Notes: generated by a model from the sequence alone, not told the origin. A stretch of 35,481 nucleotides of DNA from Stieleria sedimenti (GCF_025060895.1 NZ_JANZKV010000011.1:30110-65590); one strand, 5' to 3'. Shown: positions 1 through 8,288, counted from the first letter of the stretch. Numbers and translations: made by a program.

Positions 1-176
1 GTTTGACGCCAGCCTACGGGTCCCAGTTCTGGGCAAAACCGCGTTAACTTAGCGGGATCGAGCCGCTTTCGTCCGGAACGTTCATTCGTGTATGCCGATT
101 GCAGTCCTGACCGCTCGAATGCTCTAATAGAACGCATGACGGTGTCGTTTAGGACATGGTCAGCTAACCCCTAACG

Positions 177-182
177 AAGGAG
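177..182 (+). promoter_or_regulatory. Shine-Dalgarno site of the dodecin gene
   Basis: AAGGAG lies 8 nt before the ATG at 191. It is a near-consensus ribosome binding site, unusual here because most genes in this window lack a clear one. It fixes the dodecin start. Confidence 0.75.
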
Positions 183-190
183 ACACATCC

Positions 191-400
191 ATGCCAGGTC
201 ATGTCTACAAAAAGATCGAGATCACCGGGACGTCCAAAACATCCATCGAAGACGCCGTGGCGAATGCGATCGCTCAGGCGGGCAAGACCGTGCGTGAGAT
301 GCGTTGGTTTGAAGTCACCGAAACCCGCGGTGACATCATCGAAGGAAAAATCGGTCATTGGCAAGTCACCGTCAAAATCGGCTTCACGCTCGAACAGTGA
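191..400 (+). CDS. Dodecin family flavin-binding protein
   Basis: This is a 69-residue protein, the normal size for dodecins (about 65-75 residues). Dodecins form cytoplasmic hollow dodecamers that store or sequester flavins. The sequence shows the family pattern: an N-terminal YKKIEITG strand, an amphipathic helix ([13 protein letters not shown]), then [11 protein letters not shown] and [11 protein letters not shown]. Trp39 and Gln58 match the flavin-stacking Trp and isoalloxazine-contacting Gln of characterised dodecins. The ATG has a good ribosome binding site 8 nt upstream. It stands alone: the next gene starts 111 bp downstream on the same strand and is functionally unrelated. Family assignment is confident; the ligand (riboflavin, FMN or another) cannot be read from the sequence. 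Confidence 0.93.
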   Translation: MPGHVYKKIEITGTSKTSIEDAVANAIAQAGKTVREMRWFEVTETRGDIIEGKIGHWQVTVKIGFTLEQ

Positions 401-511
401 GCGGGGGGCCAAAAAACAGATAGCCTGTAGAGTCTGTCATCTCAGCATCGGACAACAATCGAGCTACAATGGGCGGCTGCCTGCCAACCCGACCCGCCGC
501 CTGTGTGAACC

Positions 512-3500
512 ATGATGCTGCGTCAACGCGTTTTCCTGTCCACCTGTTTTCTGTTCTTGATCGCGATTTCGGCTGCGGTCGCGCAAGATCCCGGCGACGC
601 CCGCCCCGTCGTGGGGCTCCGTGAAAATCCACCGGATCGTGTGTTTTTGAAGGGCGCCCGCGTTGTCGTTCAGCCCGGTCAGGTTTTGGAATCGGCGTCG
701 GTCTCGATTCAGGGCACGTCGATCGTCGCCGTGGGCACCGACATCACGCCTCCAGCCGCCGCGCTCGTCATCGACTGCACCGGCAAAACGATCTACGCCG
801 GATTGATTGATGGCTATGGGGAAGTGGACACGCCGGAGCCGCCGACCGGCGGCACCGGCCACTGGAACGGGAACGTCCTGCCGCGCCGCGCTGCCGCAGC
901 GGCGATCCAGTCGGTCTCGAATGTCGCGGCATCGAGAACGCAAGGCGTCACGATGCGGTTGATCGCACCCCGGGGCGCGATCGTGAAGGGGTCGAGTTGT
1001 TTGGTGTTGCTCGATGGAACCAGTCGCGTCAGTCTGTTTGATGGTGACGTCGCGCAGCACCTGCAACTGACCGTGCCGCGCGACAAACGCCGCGACAGCT
1101 ATCCGAATTCACCGATGGGCGCGATCGCGCTGCTGCGTCAAACGTTGGCCGACGCGGAGTGGTACACGCGGCTCTGGCAAGCGTACAACGCCAAACCCGA
1201 ATTGCCGCGACCGACCCGCAACGACGACCTGGCCCGTCTGGCCGGCGACCGAAACGGCGGTCTGTTCATCATCGATGCGCCCAACGAACGGATGGCTCTG
1301 CGAGCCGATCAACTTGCCGACGAGTTTTCGCTCGATCTGGTGATCCGCGGATCGGGGCGGGAGTACCGCGACTTGAACGCGATTGTCGATGCCGGCCGAC
1401 CGCTGTTGGTTCCCGTCGACTTTCCCGACGCACCGGATGTCAGCTCCGAAGCGGCCGCCGATGATGTGACGTCGTTGGAATTGATGCACTGGCATTTTGC
1501 CCCTGAAAATCCCACCTTGCTCGCCGCGGCCGGTGCGACGTTTTGTTTGACTTCCGACGGGTTGGACGACCCCAAGTCGTTCCTCACGAACATCCGTGCG
1601 GCGGTTGATCGCGGTTTGTCGCGCGATGCCGCCTTGGCCGCAGTCACGACCACACCCGCGCGATTGTTCGGCGTCGACGATCTGGTCGGTCAAGTACGCG
1701 TCGGATCGCTCGCTAACCTGGTCGTGACCGAGGGGGACTTGTTCGACAAAGACGGCAAGGTCTTGGAGACTTGGGTGGCGGGAAAACGATTCGAACACGA
1801 CGCTGCGTCCGACCCGGATCCCGATGCTCTGGTCGGCAACTGGAAAACGAACCTCAGGGTCGATGGAAAACGGTTCCCGATACGTTTGGAATTGAAGCGG
1901 GAAAAGAATAAATGGTCCGGCAAAGTGGTCAGCGAGAATCCGCCCCAAACGCAATCGGCTGACAACGCATCAAAGAAAAAGAGCGATTCTGACGCAAAGA
2001 AAAAAGACGCAAAGAACAGCGAGAAGGAAGACGGAAAGAAAAACGAAGAGAAAGAAGATGAGGCCTCGGCAAAGCTGAACAAGGTCACACGCGCGGTCGA
2101 TCGCTTGACCGCTTGGGTTGACCTGGGTGGTGCCGACGATCGATTGCCCGACGGACCGACACGGATCACCATCGTCAGTGTCGCCCAATCGGATGCGTTG
2201 ACCGTGTTTTCGACCCTGACGCTGCCCGATGGCGCGTCGCAAACGCTGGACTGGCAGCGTGCCGAGTTGCCAGAGCCCGATGCCGCGGAGTCGGACGAAG
2301 ATGATCAGAAAGGCGATCAGGAGGACGAGGCGAGCGATGATTCCGATGAGTCGAAATCCGAGGCGGATCAAGGGGACGATTCGATCCTGGATGAAATCGC
2401 CATCACGCATCCGCTCGGCGGACTCGGGGTGACCGAGCCCGTGCCTGTTGCAGCCGCCGTTCTGTTTCGCGGCGCCACCGTATGGACCTGCGGTGACCGC
2501 GGCGTGCTTGACAACACGGACGTGTTAGTCATCGAGGGCGAGATCACTGACATCGGGGTTTCGCTGAAACCGCCCAAAGGGTGCGTGATTGTCGATGCCC
2601 GGGGCAAACACCTTTCGCCGGGGTTGATCGATTGCCACTCGCACATGGCCACCGACGGCGGTGTCAACGAATCGGGGCAGGCGGTGACGGCAGAAGTTCG
2701 CGTCGGCGACTTCATCGACAACAGCGACATCAACATCTACCGTCAACTCGCCGGAGGATTGACGACGTCGAACATCTTGCACGGATCGGCCAATCCGATC
2801 GGCGGGCAAAACCAAGTGATCAAGTTACGTTGGGGCGACGGCATGCAGGCGATGAAGTTCGCTGAGGCCCCGGCGGGCATCAAATTCGCGCTCGGGGAAA
2901 ACGTCAAACGCAGCAATCGTTCCGAGTCTCCGACTCGCTATCCGTCCAGCCGCATGGGTGTCGAACAGTTGTTCCGGGACCGATTTCTGGCCGCCCAAGA
3001 ATACGACGAACAACATCGACGTTGGCGCAGCGGCCGACGCGACGGGTTGCCACCGCGGGTGGACTACGAACTCGAAGCGGTGGCAGAAATCCTCCGCGGC
3101 GAACGTTGGATTCATTGCCATAGTTATCGCCAGGACGAGATCGTGGCGTTGTTGGATTTGCTGGACACGTTCGACGTCACGATCGGAACGTTGCAACACA
3201 TTTTGGAAGGCTACAAGGTCGCCGACCGTATGAAACAGCACGGTGCGATGGCGTCGGCGTTCTCGGACTGGTGGGCGTATAAGTTCGAAGTCTACGACGC
3301 GATCCCTTACAATGGCGCGATCATGCATGACGTCGGTATCGTCGTTTCCTTCAACAGCGACGATCGCGAACTGGCGCGGCATTTGAACACCGAAGCCGCC
3401 AAAGCGGTCAAATACGGCGGTGTGCCGCCGCAAGAGGCACTGAAATTTGTGACGCTCAATCCGGCCAAACAGTTGCGGATCGATGACCATGTGGGTTCCA

Positions 3501-3823
3501 TCGAAATCGGCAAAGACGCCGACCTGGTCGTCTGGAGCGGGCCGCCGCTGTCGACGCTGTCGCGCTGCGAGCAGACGTGGGTCGACGGCCGGATGATGTT
3601 TTCGTTGGAACAGGATCGCCAGCGTCGCCAGCGTGATGCGAGGTGGCGCTCGTTGCTGATCGGGAACATACTCGACAAAGATTTTGGACGGTCCAATGGC
3701 GGAGGCGAAGAGGCCGAAGAAGAAGATCGATGGTTGCGATATGACGAGTTTTGTCACGGGCACGACCACGACGACGAACAAGACCAACACGCCGGACACA
3801 ACCATGGAGGAGTGCAACAATGA
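512..3823 (+). CDS. Exported double-domain amidohydrolase (imidazolonepropionase-like), N-terminal half lacks the metal site
   Basis: This 1103-residue protein has a signal peptide (residues 1-24, ending in AAVAQ) and two amidohydrolase-superfamily halves. The C-terminal half (about 645-1060) has the metal-binding HSH at 709-711 after PGLID, His868/His870, His896, a late Asp in NSDDRE (950-951) and the closing GSIEIGKDADLVVW strand, so it looks catalytically competent. The N-terminal half (about 45-430) keeps the fold signature (GLID at 97-100 and VGSLANLVV) but has GYGEV where HxH should be, so it probably lacks the binuclear metal site. The halves are joined by a domain (about 440-585) with Lys/Glu-rich (about 486-527) and Asp/Glu-rich (about 589-627) linkers. 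The C-terminus is His-rich (HGHDHDDEQDQHAGHNH), a likely metal-binding tail. Substrate unknown; it probably acts outside the cytoplasm. The next gene encodes a related single-domain protein. Confidence 0.9.
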   Translation: MMLRQRVFLSTCFLFLIAISAAVAQDPGDARPVVGLRENPPDRVFLKGARVVVQPGQVLESASVSIQGTSIVAVGTDITPPAAALVIDCTGKTIYAGLIDGYGEVDTPEPPTGGTGHWNGNVLPRRAAAAAIQSVSNVAASRTQGVTMRLIAPRGAIVKGSSCLVLLDGTSRVSLFDGDVAQHLQLTVPRDKRRDSYPNSPMGAIALLRQTLADAEWYTRLWQAYNAKPELPRPTRNDDLARLAGDRNGGLFIIDAPNERMALRADQLADEFSLDLVIRGSGREYRDLNAIVDAGRPLLVPVDFPDAPDVSSEAAADDVTSLELMHWHFAPENPTLLAAAGATFCLTSDGLDDPKSFLTNIRAAVDRGLSRDAALAAVTTTPARLFGVDDLVGQVRVGSLANLVVTEGDLFDKDGKVLETWVAGKRFEHDAASDPDPDALVGNWKTNLRVDGKRFPIRLELKREKNKWSGKVVSENPPQTQSADNASKKKSDSDAKKKDAKNSEKEDGKKNEEKEDEASAKLNKVTRAVDRLTAWVDLGGADDRLPDGPTRITIVSVAQSDALTVFSTLTLPDGASQTLDWQRAELPEPDAAESDEDDQKGDQEDEASDDSDESKSEADQGDDSILDEIAITHPLGGLGVTEPVPVAAAVLFRGATVWTCGDRGVLDNTDVLVIEGEITDIGVSLKPPKGCVIVDARGKHLSPGLIDCHSHMATDGGVNESGQAVTAEVRVGDFIDNSDINIYRQLAGGLTTSNILHGSANPIGGQNQVIKLRWGDGMQAMKFAEAPAGIKFALGENVKRSNRSESPTRYPSSRMGVEQLFRDRFLAAQEYDEQHRRWRSGRRDGLPPRVDYELEAVAEILRGERWIHCHSYRQDEIVALLDLLDTFDVTIGTLQHILEGYKVADRMKQHGAMASAFSDWWAYKFEVYDAIPYNGAIMHDVGIVVSFNSDDRELARHLNTEAAKAVKYGGVPPQEALKFVTLNPAKQLRIDDHVGSIEIGKDADLVVWSGPPLSTLSRCEQTWVDGRMMFSLEQDRQRRQRDARWRSLLIGNILDKDFGRSNGGGEEAEEEDRWLRYDEFCHGHDHDDEQDQHAGHNHGGVQQ

Positions 3824-3907
3824 ATCATCGCAACTCATCGCGCGGCGACGCCTCCCGAGACACTTTTTCCTTGTTCCCAGCCTCCGTCTTGCGCCGTGAA
3901 CGATTTG

Positions 3908-3980
3908 TTAGCGGCAGGGCGCGAGCCCTCCGGTGTGTTGGCAAAGATGCGGGACCGGAGGGCTTGCGCCCTGCCGCTAA
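3908..3980. repeat. Interspersed palindrome family A, copy 1
   Basis: The left arm (3908-3933, starting TTAGCGGCAGGGCGCGAG) and the right arm (3955-3980, ending GCCCTGCCGCTAA) are reverse complements at 25 of 26 positions, around a 21-nt centre. The flank CCTCGTCAAAC follows the right arm, as it does in the copy near 24.39 kb. Other copies lie at 24238-24389 (interrupted), 31632-31695, 31724-31802 and at the window end. Confidence 0.85.
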
Positions 3981-4114
3981 AACCTCGTCAAACGCAGGAA
4001 ACAGATCGTTCATGGCGTTGGTCTCCGCCTTGGAGCCCACTGTCATGGAGGCTCCCGCCTCCAGGCCGCCATCGGTGCGTGGCGGGAGCCACAACAGCGT
4101 TGCGTTGCCAGGAA

Positions 4115-4163
4115 GTCACCCTCCCGTGTGCGGGAGGGTCGAGCGCAGCGAGGGGAGGGTTTC
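4115..4163. repeat. Interspersed GGGAGGGT repeat family C, copy 1
   Basis: GTCACCCTCCC and GGGAGGGTCGAGCGCAGCG, then AGGGGAGGGT, form a palindromic block. The same block, inverted and nearly identical, occurs at 8162-8215. A related half (ACCCTCCCAGAGGGAGGGAG) lies at 4241-4260. Confidence 0.75.
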
Positions 4164-4323
4164 CGACATTGATGCTCCATCGTTGCGACCTACTTTGGCG
4201 TCGCAGCAACCCTCCCCGCGTCGTCGCACACTCCTCCGCGACCCTCCCAGAGGGAGGGAGACTACAACTTCGTTGATGAACGGATCGCTCAACTTAGTGC
4301 TCGGAAGGGCGAGCGAAGCAAAT

Positions 4324-4328
4324 GGAGG
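4324..4328 (+). promoter_or_regulatory. Shine-Dalgarno site fixing a GTG start
   Basis: GGAGG sits 7 nt before the GTG at 4336. It selects that GTG over the upstream in-frame ATG at 4276 and the much longer open frame through the repeats. Confidence 0.65.
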
Positions 4329-4335
4329 TCGAACG

Positions 4336-5652
4336 GTGAATCGCCACTCACCGATCCACCGTCTGGCGACGGTCGCTGCGATGATCCTTTGCTTCGCCAG
4401 CACCGCCGCCGCCCATGACCAAATTCCCGGTACACCGCAAACCGAACCGATCGCCCTGGTCGGCGGGACGATTCATCCCGTCGATGGCCGCCGAATCGAA
4501 AACGGCACCGTCGTCTTTGACCAAGGCAAGGTCACCGCGGTGGGGAACAAGGTGGCGTTGCCGAAGGGATGCCAGACGGTCGATGTCGCCGGCAAACACG
4601 TCTATCCCGGGCTGATGGAATCGCTGTCCAACATCGGGCTGGCCGAAGTCAACGCGGTGCGTTCCACGATCGATACCGACGAGGTCGGAAACGAAAACGG
4701 AAACCTCCGACCCTGGGTCGCGGTCAATGCCGACAGCGAATGGATCCCGGTCGCCAGGGCCGGAGGCGTGCTGCTCGCGTCGATCGCGCCCAAACGCGGG
4801 GACATCCGCGGTCAGTCGGGCGTGATTCAGTTGGACGGATGGACGTACAAGGACATGCTGCTCAAGGGCGATACCGGGCTGGTGGTCGACTGGCGCGGCT
4901 ACGATTCACGCAAAAGCAACGAAGCGGATCGGGCCAAGGAACGCGATGAACGATTGAAACGACTTTCGGATCGGTTGGAGACCGCGGCTCGCTATGCCAT
5001 CGCCAGACAGGCACGCCCGGATGCGACACCGACGGATTTGCGACTCGAAGCGTTGGTGCCGGTGCTGGAAGGCACGACGCCGATGATCATCGACGCCGAT
5101 TCGCGACGTGAAATCGAGGCGGCCGTTTCGTTTTGCGTTGCACGTGGGATCCGACCGATCATCTATGGCGGCTATGACGCACCGCTGTGTGCGGCGATGT
5201 TGACGAAATACGATGTGCCGGTGATTGTCCACGCGACGTATCGATTGCCACTGCGACGCCATGATCCCTATGACCATCCCTACACGCTGCCACGCCGGTT
5301 GATGGACGCGGGGATCCGTTTTGCGATCGGTGGTGCGGGAGCGGGAAGTCCCGGCGGCGGAGCGGCAGCCAGAAATTTGCCGTACCATGCCGCCGTCGCG
5401 GTGGCATACGGGCTGCCGGCCGATCAAGCACTCCGCGCGATCACCTTGTCACCGGCGGAGATCATGGGTGTGGGCGATCGCGTCGGATCGATCACGGTCG
5501 GCAAAGACGCCACGTTGATCGTCGTCGACGGCGATGTCTTGCAGACCGAGTCCAACGTCACCGCGGCCTACATCGCCGGTGCGGAAGTCGACCTGGGCAG
5601 CAAACACAAGACGCTGGCGGAGAAGTATCGCCAAAAGTACCAGCGGCCGTGA
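4336..5652 (+). CDS. Exported amidohydrolase-like protein lacking the HxH metal motif
   Basis: From the GTG at 4336 the protein has 438 residues. The GTG has a GGAGG 7 nt upstream and opens directly into a signal peptide (about 1-31, ending ASTAAAH). The frame is open further upstream but only through repeat DNA. The fold signature is clear: VGGTIHPVDGRRIENGTVVF, GKHVYPGLMES at the end of the first strand, and a C-terminal GSITVGKDATLIVVDGD strand. The expected HxH after PGL is absent (LMESLSNIGL, residues 93-102), and no obvious replacement metal ligands are seen. It resembles the degenerate N-terminal half of the preceding protein, so both genes may derive from one duplication. It may be a noncatalytic partner or use another mechanism. 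Its stop lies 61 bp from the convergent sulfatase stop. Confidence 0.85.
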   Translation: MNRHSPIHRLATVAAMILCFASTAAAHDQIPGTPQTEPIALVGGTIHPVDGRRIENGTVVFDQGKVTAVGNKVALPKGCQTVDVAGKHVYPGLMESLSNIGLAEVNAVRSTIDTDEVGNENGNLRPWVAVNADSEWIPVARAGGVLLASIAPKRGDIRGQSGVIQLDGWTYKDMLLKGDTGLVVDWRGYDSRKSNEADRAKERDERLKRLSDRLETAARYAIARQARPDATPTDLRLEALVPVLEGTTPMIIDADSRREIEAAVSFCVARGIRPIIYGGYDAPLCAAMLTKYDVPVIVHATYRLPLRRHDPYDHPYTLPRRLMDAGIRFAIGGAGAGSPGGGAAARNLPYHAAVAVAYGLPADQALRAITLSPAEIMGVGDRVGSITVGKDATLIVVDGDVLQTESNVTAAYIAGAEVDLGSKHKTLAEKYRQKYQRP

Positions 5653-5696
5653 TGAAGCGTGGGAGCGAACAGTTGCCCGGGAACAAGTGGAATGCT

Positions 5697-5717
5697 GTCA
5701 CGCACAGCGTGACCTAC
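5697..5717. repeat. Short hairpin repeat (family F) between convergent genes
   Basis: GTCACGC-ACA-GCGTGAC is a perfect 7-bp stem with a 3-nt loop, followed by CTAC. The same 21-nt string is the core of each unit of the tandem array at 19206-19380. It lies between convergent stops at 5652 and 5714 and could act as a bidirectional transcript-end hairpin. The sulfatase stop codon lies inside it. Confidence 0.7.
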
Positions 5718-7126
5718 TTGCGCCACGGTTCTCTCGCGTTGCCGGTGATTTCGGCGTCCAGTTCTTCCATGCGGGAACGCATCGAAGCGACCAGTTCTGG
5801 TTTTTCCTCCGACAGGTTGGTTTGTTCGCCGATGTCTTGTGACAAGTCGAACAACAAAATCTCCGGCGGCGGCACTTGGGCGTTCGGTCGATTGCGTGGC
5901 GGACGATTCTGCTTGACCAGCAGTTTCCATTTGCCTTTCCGCAGGCCTTCGATCGCGCCTTGCGACGTGTAGTACAGGTACTCCTCTCGCGGCGTTTGGT
6001 CCCAGGTTCCGGTCAACAGTCCCGAGACGTCCATGCCGTCGATCTTGCGGTCTTTGGCAAGTGGCGATTCGGTGATCGCGGCGATCGTGGGCAGCAAGTC
6101 AATGGTGCCGACAAGCTCGTCGCATTCGGTTCCGGCGGGGATGCGGCCGGGACCCCACATCACGCAGGGCACCCGTTGGCCGCCCTCGAACGTCGTACCT
6201 TTGCCGGCCCGCAACGGTCCGGCCGAGCCGCCGTGGTTTTTGAATTGTAACCAGGGACCGTTGTCGGACGTGTAGATCACGTAGGTGTTGTCGGCCAAAT
6301 CGAGTTCGCGAATCGTGTCCATCACCCGTCCGACTTCGGCGTCGATGTGCTCGATCACGCAGGTGTAGGCGTTTTGCGGATCGGGGTCATACGCGTCCGC
6401 GGGGACGTACAACGGGATGTGCGGCATCGAATGCGGCAGGTACAGGAAGAACGGGGCGTCTTTGTTCGCTTCGATGAATTCGACCGCTCGGTCGGTGTAA
6501 CGTCGGGTGACGGTGCGTTGATCGACCGGCAACTCGACGATCTTTTCGTTTTCCATCAGCGGCGTGTTCCACAACGTGATCGCGCTTTCCTGGTTCTTCC
6601 ACAATTCGTCTGACGGCACCCTGGGCTTGCCCTTGTTGTCGGGATGGTTCATGTCGTTGGAGTAGGGGATCCCCAAGTAGGTGTCGAACCCGTTTTGTTG
6701 TGGCAGCGTTTCGGGATGATGCCCCAAGTGCCATTTGCCGAAGCAGGCCGTCGCGTAGCCCTGGGCTTTCAGATGATCGGCGATGGTGTGCTCGGTCGGA
6801 TTCAGCCCCTTGGTCGACGCGGGGAACAGGACGTGCTGGTGCATTCCGACGCGTTTGGGATAACATCCGGTCAGCAGGGCGGCCCGAGACGGAGTGCAGA
6901 CCGGGGAGGCGACCATGAAATTGGTGAACCGTCGGCCTTCGGCGGCCATCCGATCGATGTTCGGCGTTTTGATTTTGGTCGAGCCGAAACAGCCCAGGTC
7001 GCCGTAGCCCTGGTCGTCGGCGAAGATGATCACAAAGTTCGGTTTGGCGTCCGCCGCAGAGAGACAACGCGGCAGGAACAAGGCAAAGCAAATCAGCGCA
7101 AAGCGGATCGCGGTGACACGGAGCAT
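5714..7126 (-). CDS. Secreted arylsulfatase (type I, formylglycine-dependent)
   Basis: This is a 470-residue sulfatase with a signal peptide (about 1-24, ending CLSAADA). It hydrolyses sulfate esters, in planctomycetes usually on algal polysaccharides or related glycans. The N-terminal metal-binding FADDQGYGDLG (Asp37, Asp38) and the sulfatase signature CTPSRAALLTG (Cys77, converted to formylglycine by a maturase not present here) are intact. Other conserved features are GKWHLG (Lys131, His133), LPHSMPH (His232) and SDNGPW (Asp288, Asn289). Length and motif order are standard for the family. The final codons run into a hairpin repeat that supplies the TAG stop. Exact substrate cannot be deduced; the S1 subfamily would need a phylogeny. 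Confidence 0.95.
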   Translation of the reverse strand: MLRVTAIRFALICFALFLPRCLSAADAKPNFVIIFADDQGYGDLGCFGSTKIKTPNIDRMAAEGRRFTNFMVASPVCTPSRAALLTGCYPKRVGMHQHVLFPASTKGLNPTEHTIADHLKAQGYATACFGKWHLGHHPETLPQQNGFDTYLGIPYSNDMNHPDNKGKPRVPSDELWKNQESAITLWNTPLMENEKIVELPVDQRTVTRRYTDRAVEFIEANKDAPFFLYLPHSMPHIPLYVPADAYDPDPQNAYTCVIEHIDAEVGRVMDTIRELDLADNTYVIYTSDNGPWLQFKNHGGSAGPLRAGKGTTFEGGQRVPCVMWGPGRIPAGTECDELVGTIDLLPTIAAITESPLAKDRKIDGMDVSGLLTGTWDQTPREEYLYYTSQGAIEGLRKGKWKLLVKQNRPPRNRPNAQVPPPEILLFDLSQDIGEQTNLSEEKPELVASMRSRMEELDAEITGNAREPWRK

Positions 7127-7260
7127 GGTTCGTTCTTGGAGGGCGGGAGGTTGGATGGCTGCACCTGGATCGCGAGGTGCGAGTGAAAGGATCCAACAGG
7201 ATATACGAAATCGCGGGGATGAGTGGGCGGTCCAGGTGCCGGCGCGGGGCCTCAGCGGGC

Positions 7261-7370
7261 TGTTGATTGATTCGGGATCTGCTGAGTCAATGGTGAGCCG
7301 CCGGCCGTAAGGCCTCGGGCGGGCACCAGAATGCCCGGCCGCCTACGCGTCACGGCTCACTCAATCAACA
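7261..7370. repeat. Interspersed palindrome family B, copy 1
   Basis: The outer ends TGTTGATTGA (7261-7270) and TCAATCAACA (7361-7370) are a perfect 10-bp inverted repeat. The core (about 7293-7360) begins GTGAGCCG and ends CGGCTCAC. Its interior (GGCCGTAAGGCCTCGGGC, then GCCCGGCCGC) matches the reverse complement of 24271-24335 almost throughout. Confidence 0.8.
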
Positions 7371-7414
7371 GACCGTCAGCTAGTGGCGGGCGGTTGTGTT
7401 TGGTCCCGTCACGC

Positions 7415-7474
7415 GCCGCTCGCTGACGCTTCCCGCTGGGATGTGCCGCTCGCTGACGCTTCCCGCTGGGATGG
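7415..7474. repeat. 30-bp direct tandem duplication
   Basis: Two adjacent 30-bp units (7415-7444 and 7445-7474) begin GCCGCTCGCTGACGCTTCCC and match at 29 consecutive positions. They sit just downstream of the Uma2 gene (minus strand). Confidence 0.85.
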
Positions 7475-7500
7475 GGGATGCTCGTCCATGACGGATCGCG

Positions 7501-8046
7501 TCACCAGATCTCGTTCATCGGGACCCGCACCTCGGGATCGATCGTCGGGCAGAGCGGATCCGCAGCCGGCTGCATTTGATAACCGCCTGATTGCAGGACC
7601 CACTGTTCAATCAGGTGCTCAAACGGGTCGGCGATCCAGTATTCCGTCACCCCGACTCGCTCGTAGAGTTGCTTCTTTAGCTTTCGATCGTTGTCCGAGC
7701 TCGATGGCGAAACAATCTCGACGATCAGATCCGGTATGCCCTTGATCTTGGTCGGAGTGATCATCTGGGTTTTGGCGTTAAGAATGACGACCAGATCCGG
7801 CTGGACGATGTCGTGTGCCGTCAATTGAACATCAACGGGAGCATCAAAAACGAGCCCCTTACCTGCCAGTTCGAATTGGGTGTAAAGCTGATACTGCAGT
7901 CGCTTGGAGACGGTTTGATGATACGTGCTCGGAGCAGGATACACGTAGTGGTCTCCATCGATGATTTCGTGACGGCGGCCATCATCGGGAAAACCCACGT
8001 AATGTGCATAGCCCAATTTGCCGGGTGTTTCCGTTTGAAACGACAT
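7501..8046 (-). CDS. Uma2 family (DUF820) endonuclease-like protein
   Basis: This 181-residue protein belongs to the Uma2 family, which has a PD-(D/E)XK nuclease-like fold. Members are abundant in cyanobacteria and planctomycetes and their function is largely unknown. Visible hallmarks are an early RHEIIDGDHYVYPAPS segment, VQPDLVVIL, then GIPDLIVEIVSPSSSDNDR with a following KKQLYERVGVTEYWIADP, the usual core order. The frame is open 57 codons further upstream, but that part translates a GGGAGGGT repeat (8162-8215; KSPSQAGRVERSEGRVT). The ATG at 8046 is therefore preferred and gives the normal family length. It is probably an isolated gene between the sulfatase and the ThuA/PVC gene. Nuclease activity is unproven. 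Confidence 0.88.
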   Translation of the reverse strand: MSFQTETPGKLGYAHYVGFPDDGRRHEIIDGDHYVYPAPSTYHQTVSKRLQYQLYTQFELAGKGLVFDAPVDVQLTAHDIVQPDLVVILNAKTQMITPTKIKGIPDLIVEIVSPSSSDNDRKLKKQLYERVGVTEYWIADPFEHLIEQWVLQSGGYQMQPAADPLCPTIDPEVRVPMNEIW

Positions 8047-8161
8047 CCAGAGTTCCACTTGTTTCGTGCTGTTGATCGGAATACCGACGATCTTACTCTC
8101 GCCGAGTTGGCGTCGCAAACCAATCGGAATCTGTTGTGGCTTGGAATCTGTCGACGGTTTC

Positions 8162-8215
8162 GGGGTGACCCTCCCCTCGCTTCGCTCGACCCTCCCTGCC
8201 TGGGAGGGTGACTTC
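8162..8215. repeat. Interspersed GGGAGGGT repeat family C, copy 2
   Basis: On the minus strand it reads GTCACCCTCCC, GGGAGGGTCGAGCGAAGCG and AGGGGAGGGT, matching 4115-4163 with few changes. It overlaps the open frame upstream of the Uma2 start. Confidence 0.75.
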
Positions 8216-8262
8216 AAGTGGGAGCATGAGAGTATGCTGTCAGGTATCGTTGATCCTGGAAC

Positions 8263-8286
8263 GACAGGACTGGAAGCCTATCCCAC
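8263..8286. repeat. Short dispersed repeat (family E)
   Basis: GGACTGGAAGCCTATCCCAC is the reverse complement of a stretch near 19134-19156 (GTGGGATAGGCTTCCAG), apart from one added base. It lies just past the 3' end of the ThuA/PVC gene (minus strand). Confidence 0.6.
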
Positions 8287-8288
8287 TT

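Larger units (their letters stand above)
3824..4335. other. 512-bp intergenic region packed with palindromic repeats
   Basis: No gene is supported here, although the reading frame of the next amidohydrolase stays open through it. It contains a near-perfect inverted repeat (3908-3980) and a cluster of GGGAGGGT-type repeats (4115-4261). The in-frame translation reads like repeat (for example GRVERSEGRV, which also occurs upstream of the Uma2 gene), so it is treated as noncoding. Confidence 0.7.
7127..7500. other. 374-bp intergenic region with palindromic and direct repeats
   Basis: No gene is supported. It should contain the sulfatase promoter, which I cannot place. It holds a palindromic element at 7261-7370 and a 30-bp direct duplication at 7415-7474. 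Confidence 0.6.

Noticed and set aside
2825-3838. 337-residue minus-strand open frame
   Set aside because: It lies entirely opposite the amidohydrolase gene apart from its first few codons and has no recognisable motifs; treated as a shadow.
3751-4335. N-terminal extension of the second amidohydrolase
   Set aside because: The open frame runs through palindromic repeats, precedes a signal peptide and lacks a ribosome binding site. The GTG at 4336 has GGAGG 7 nt upstream.
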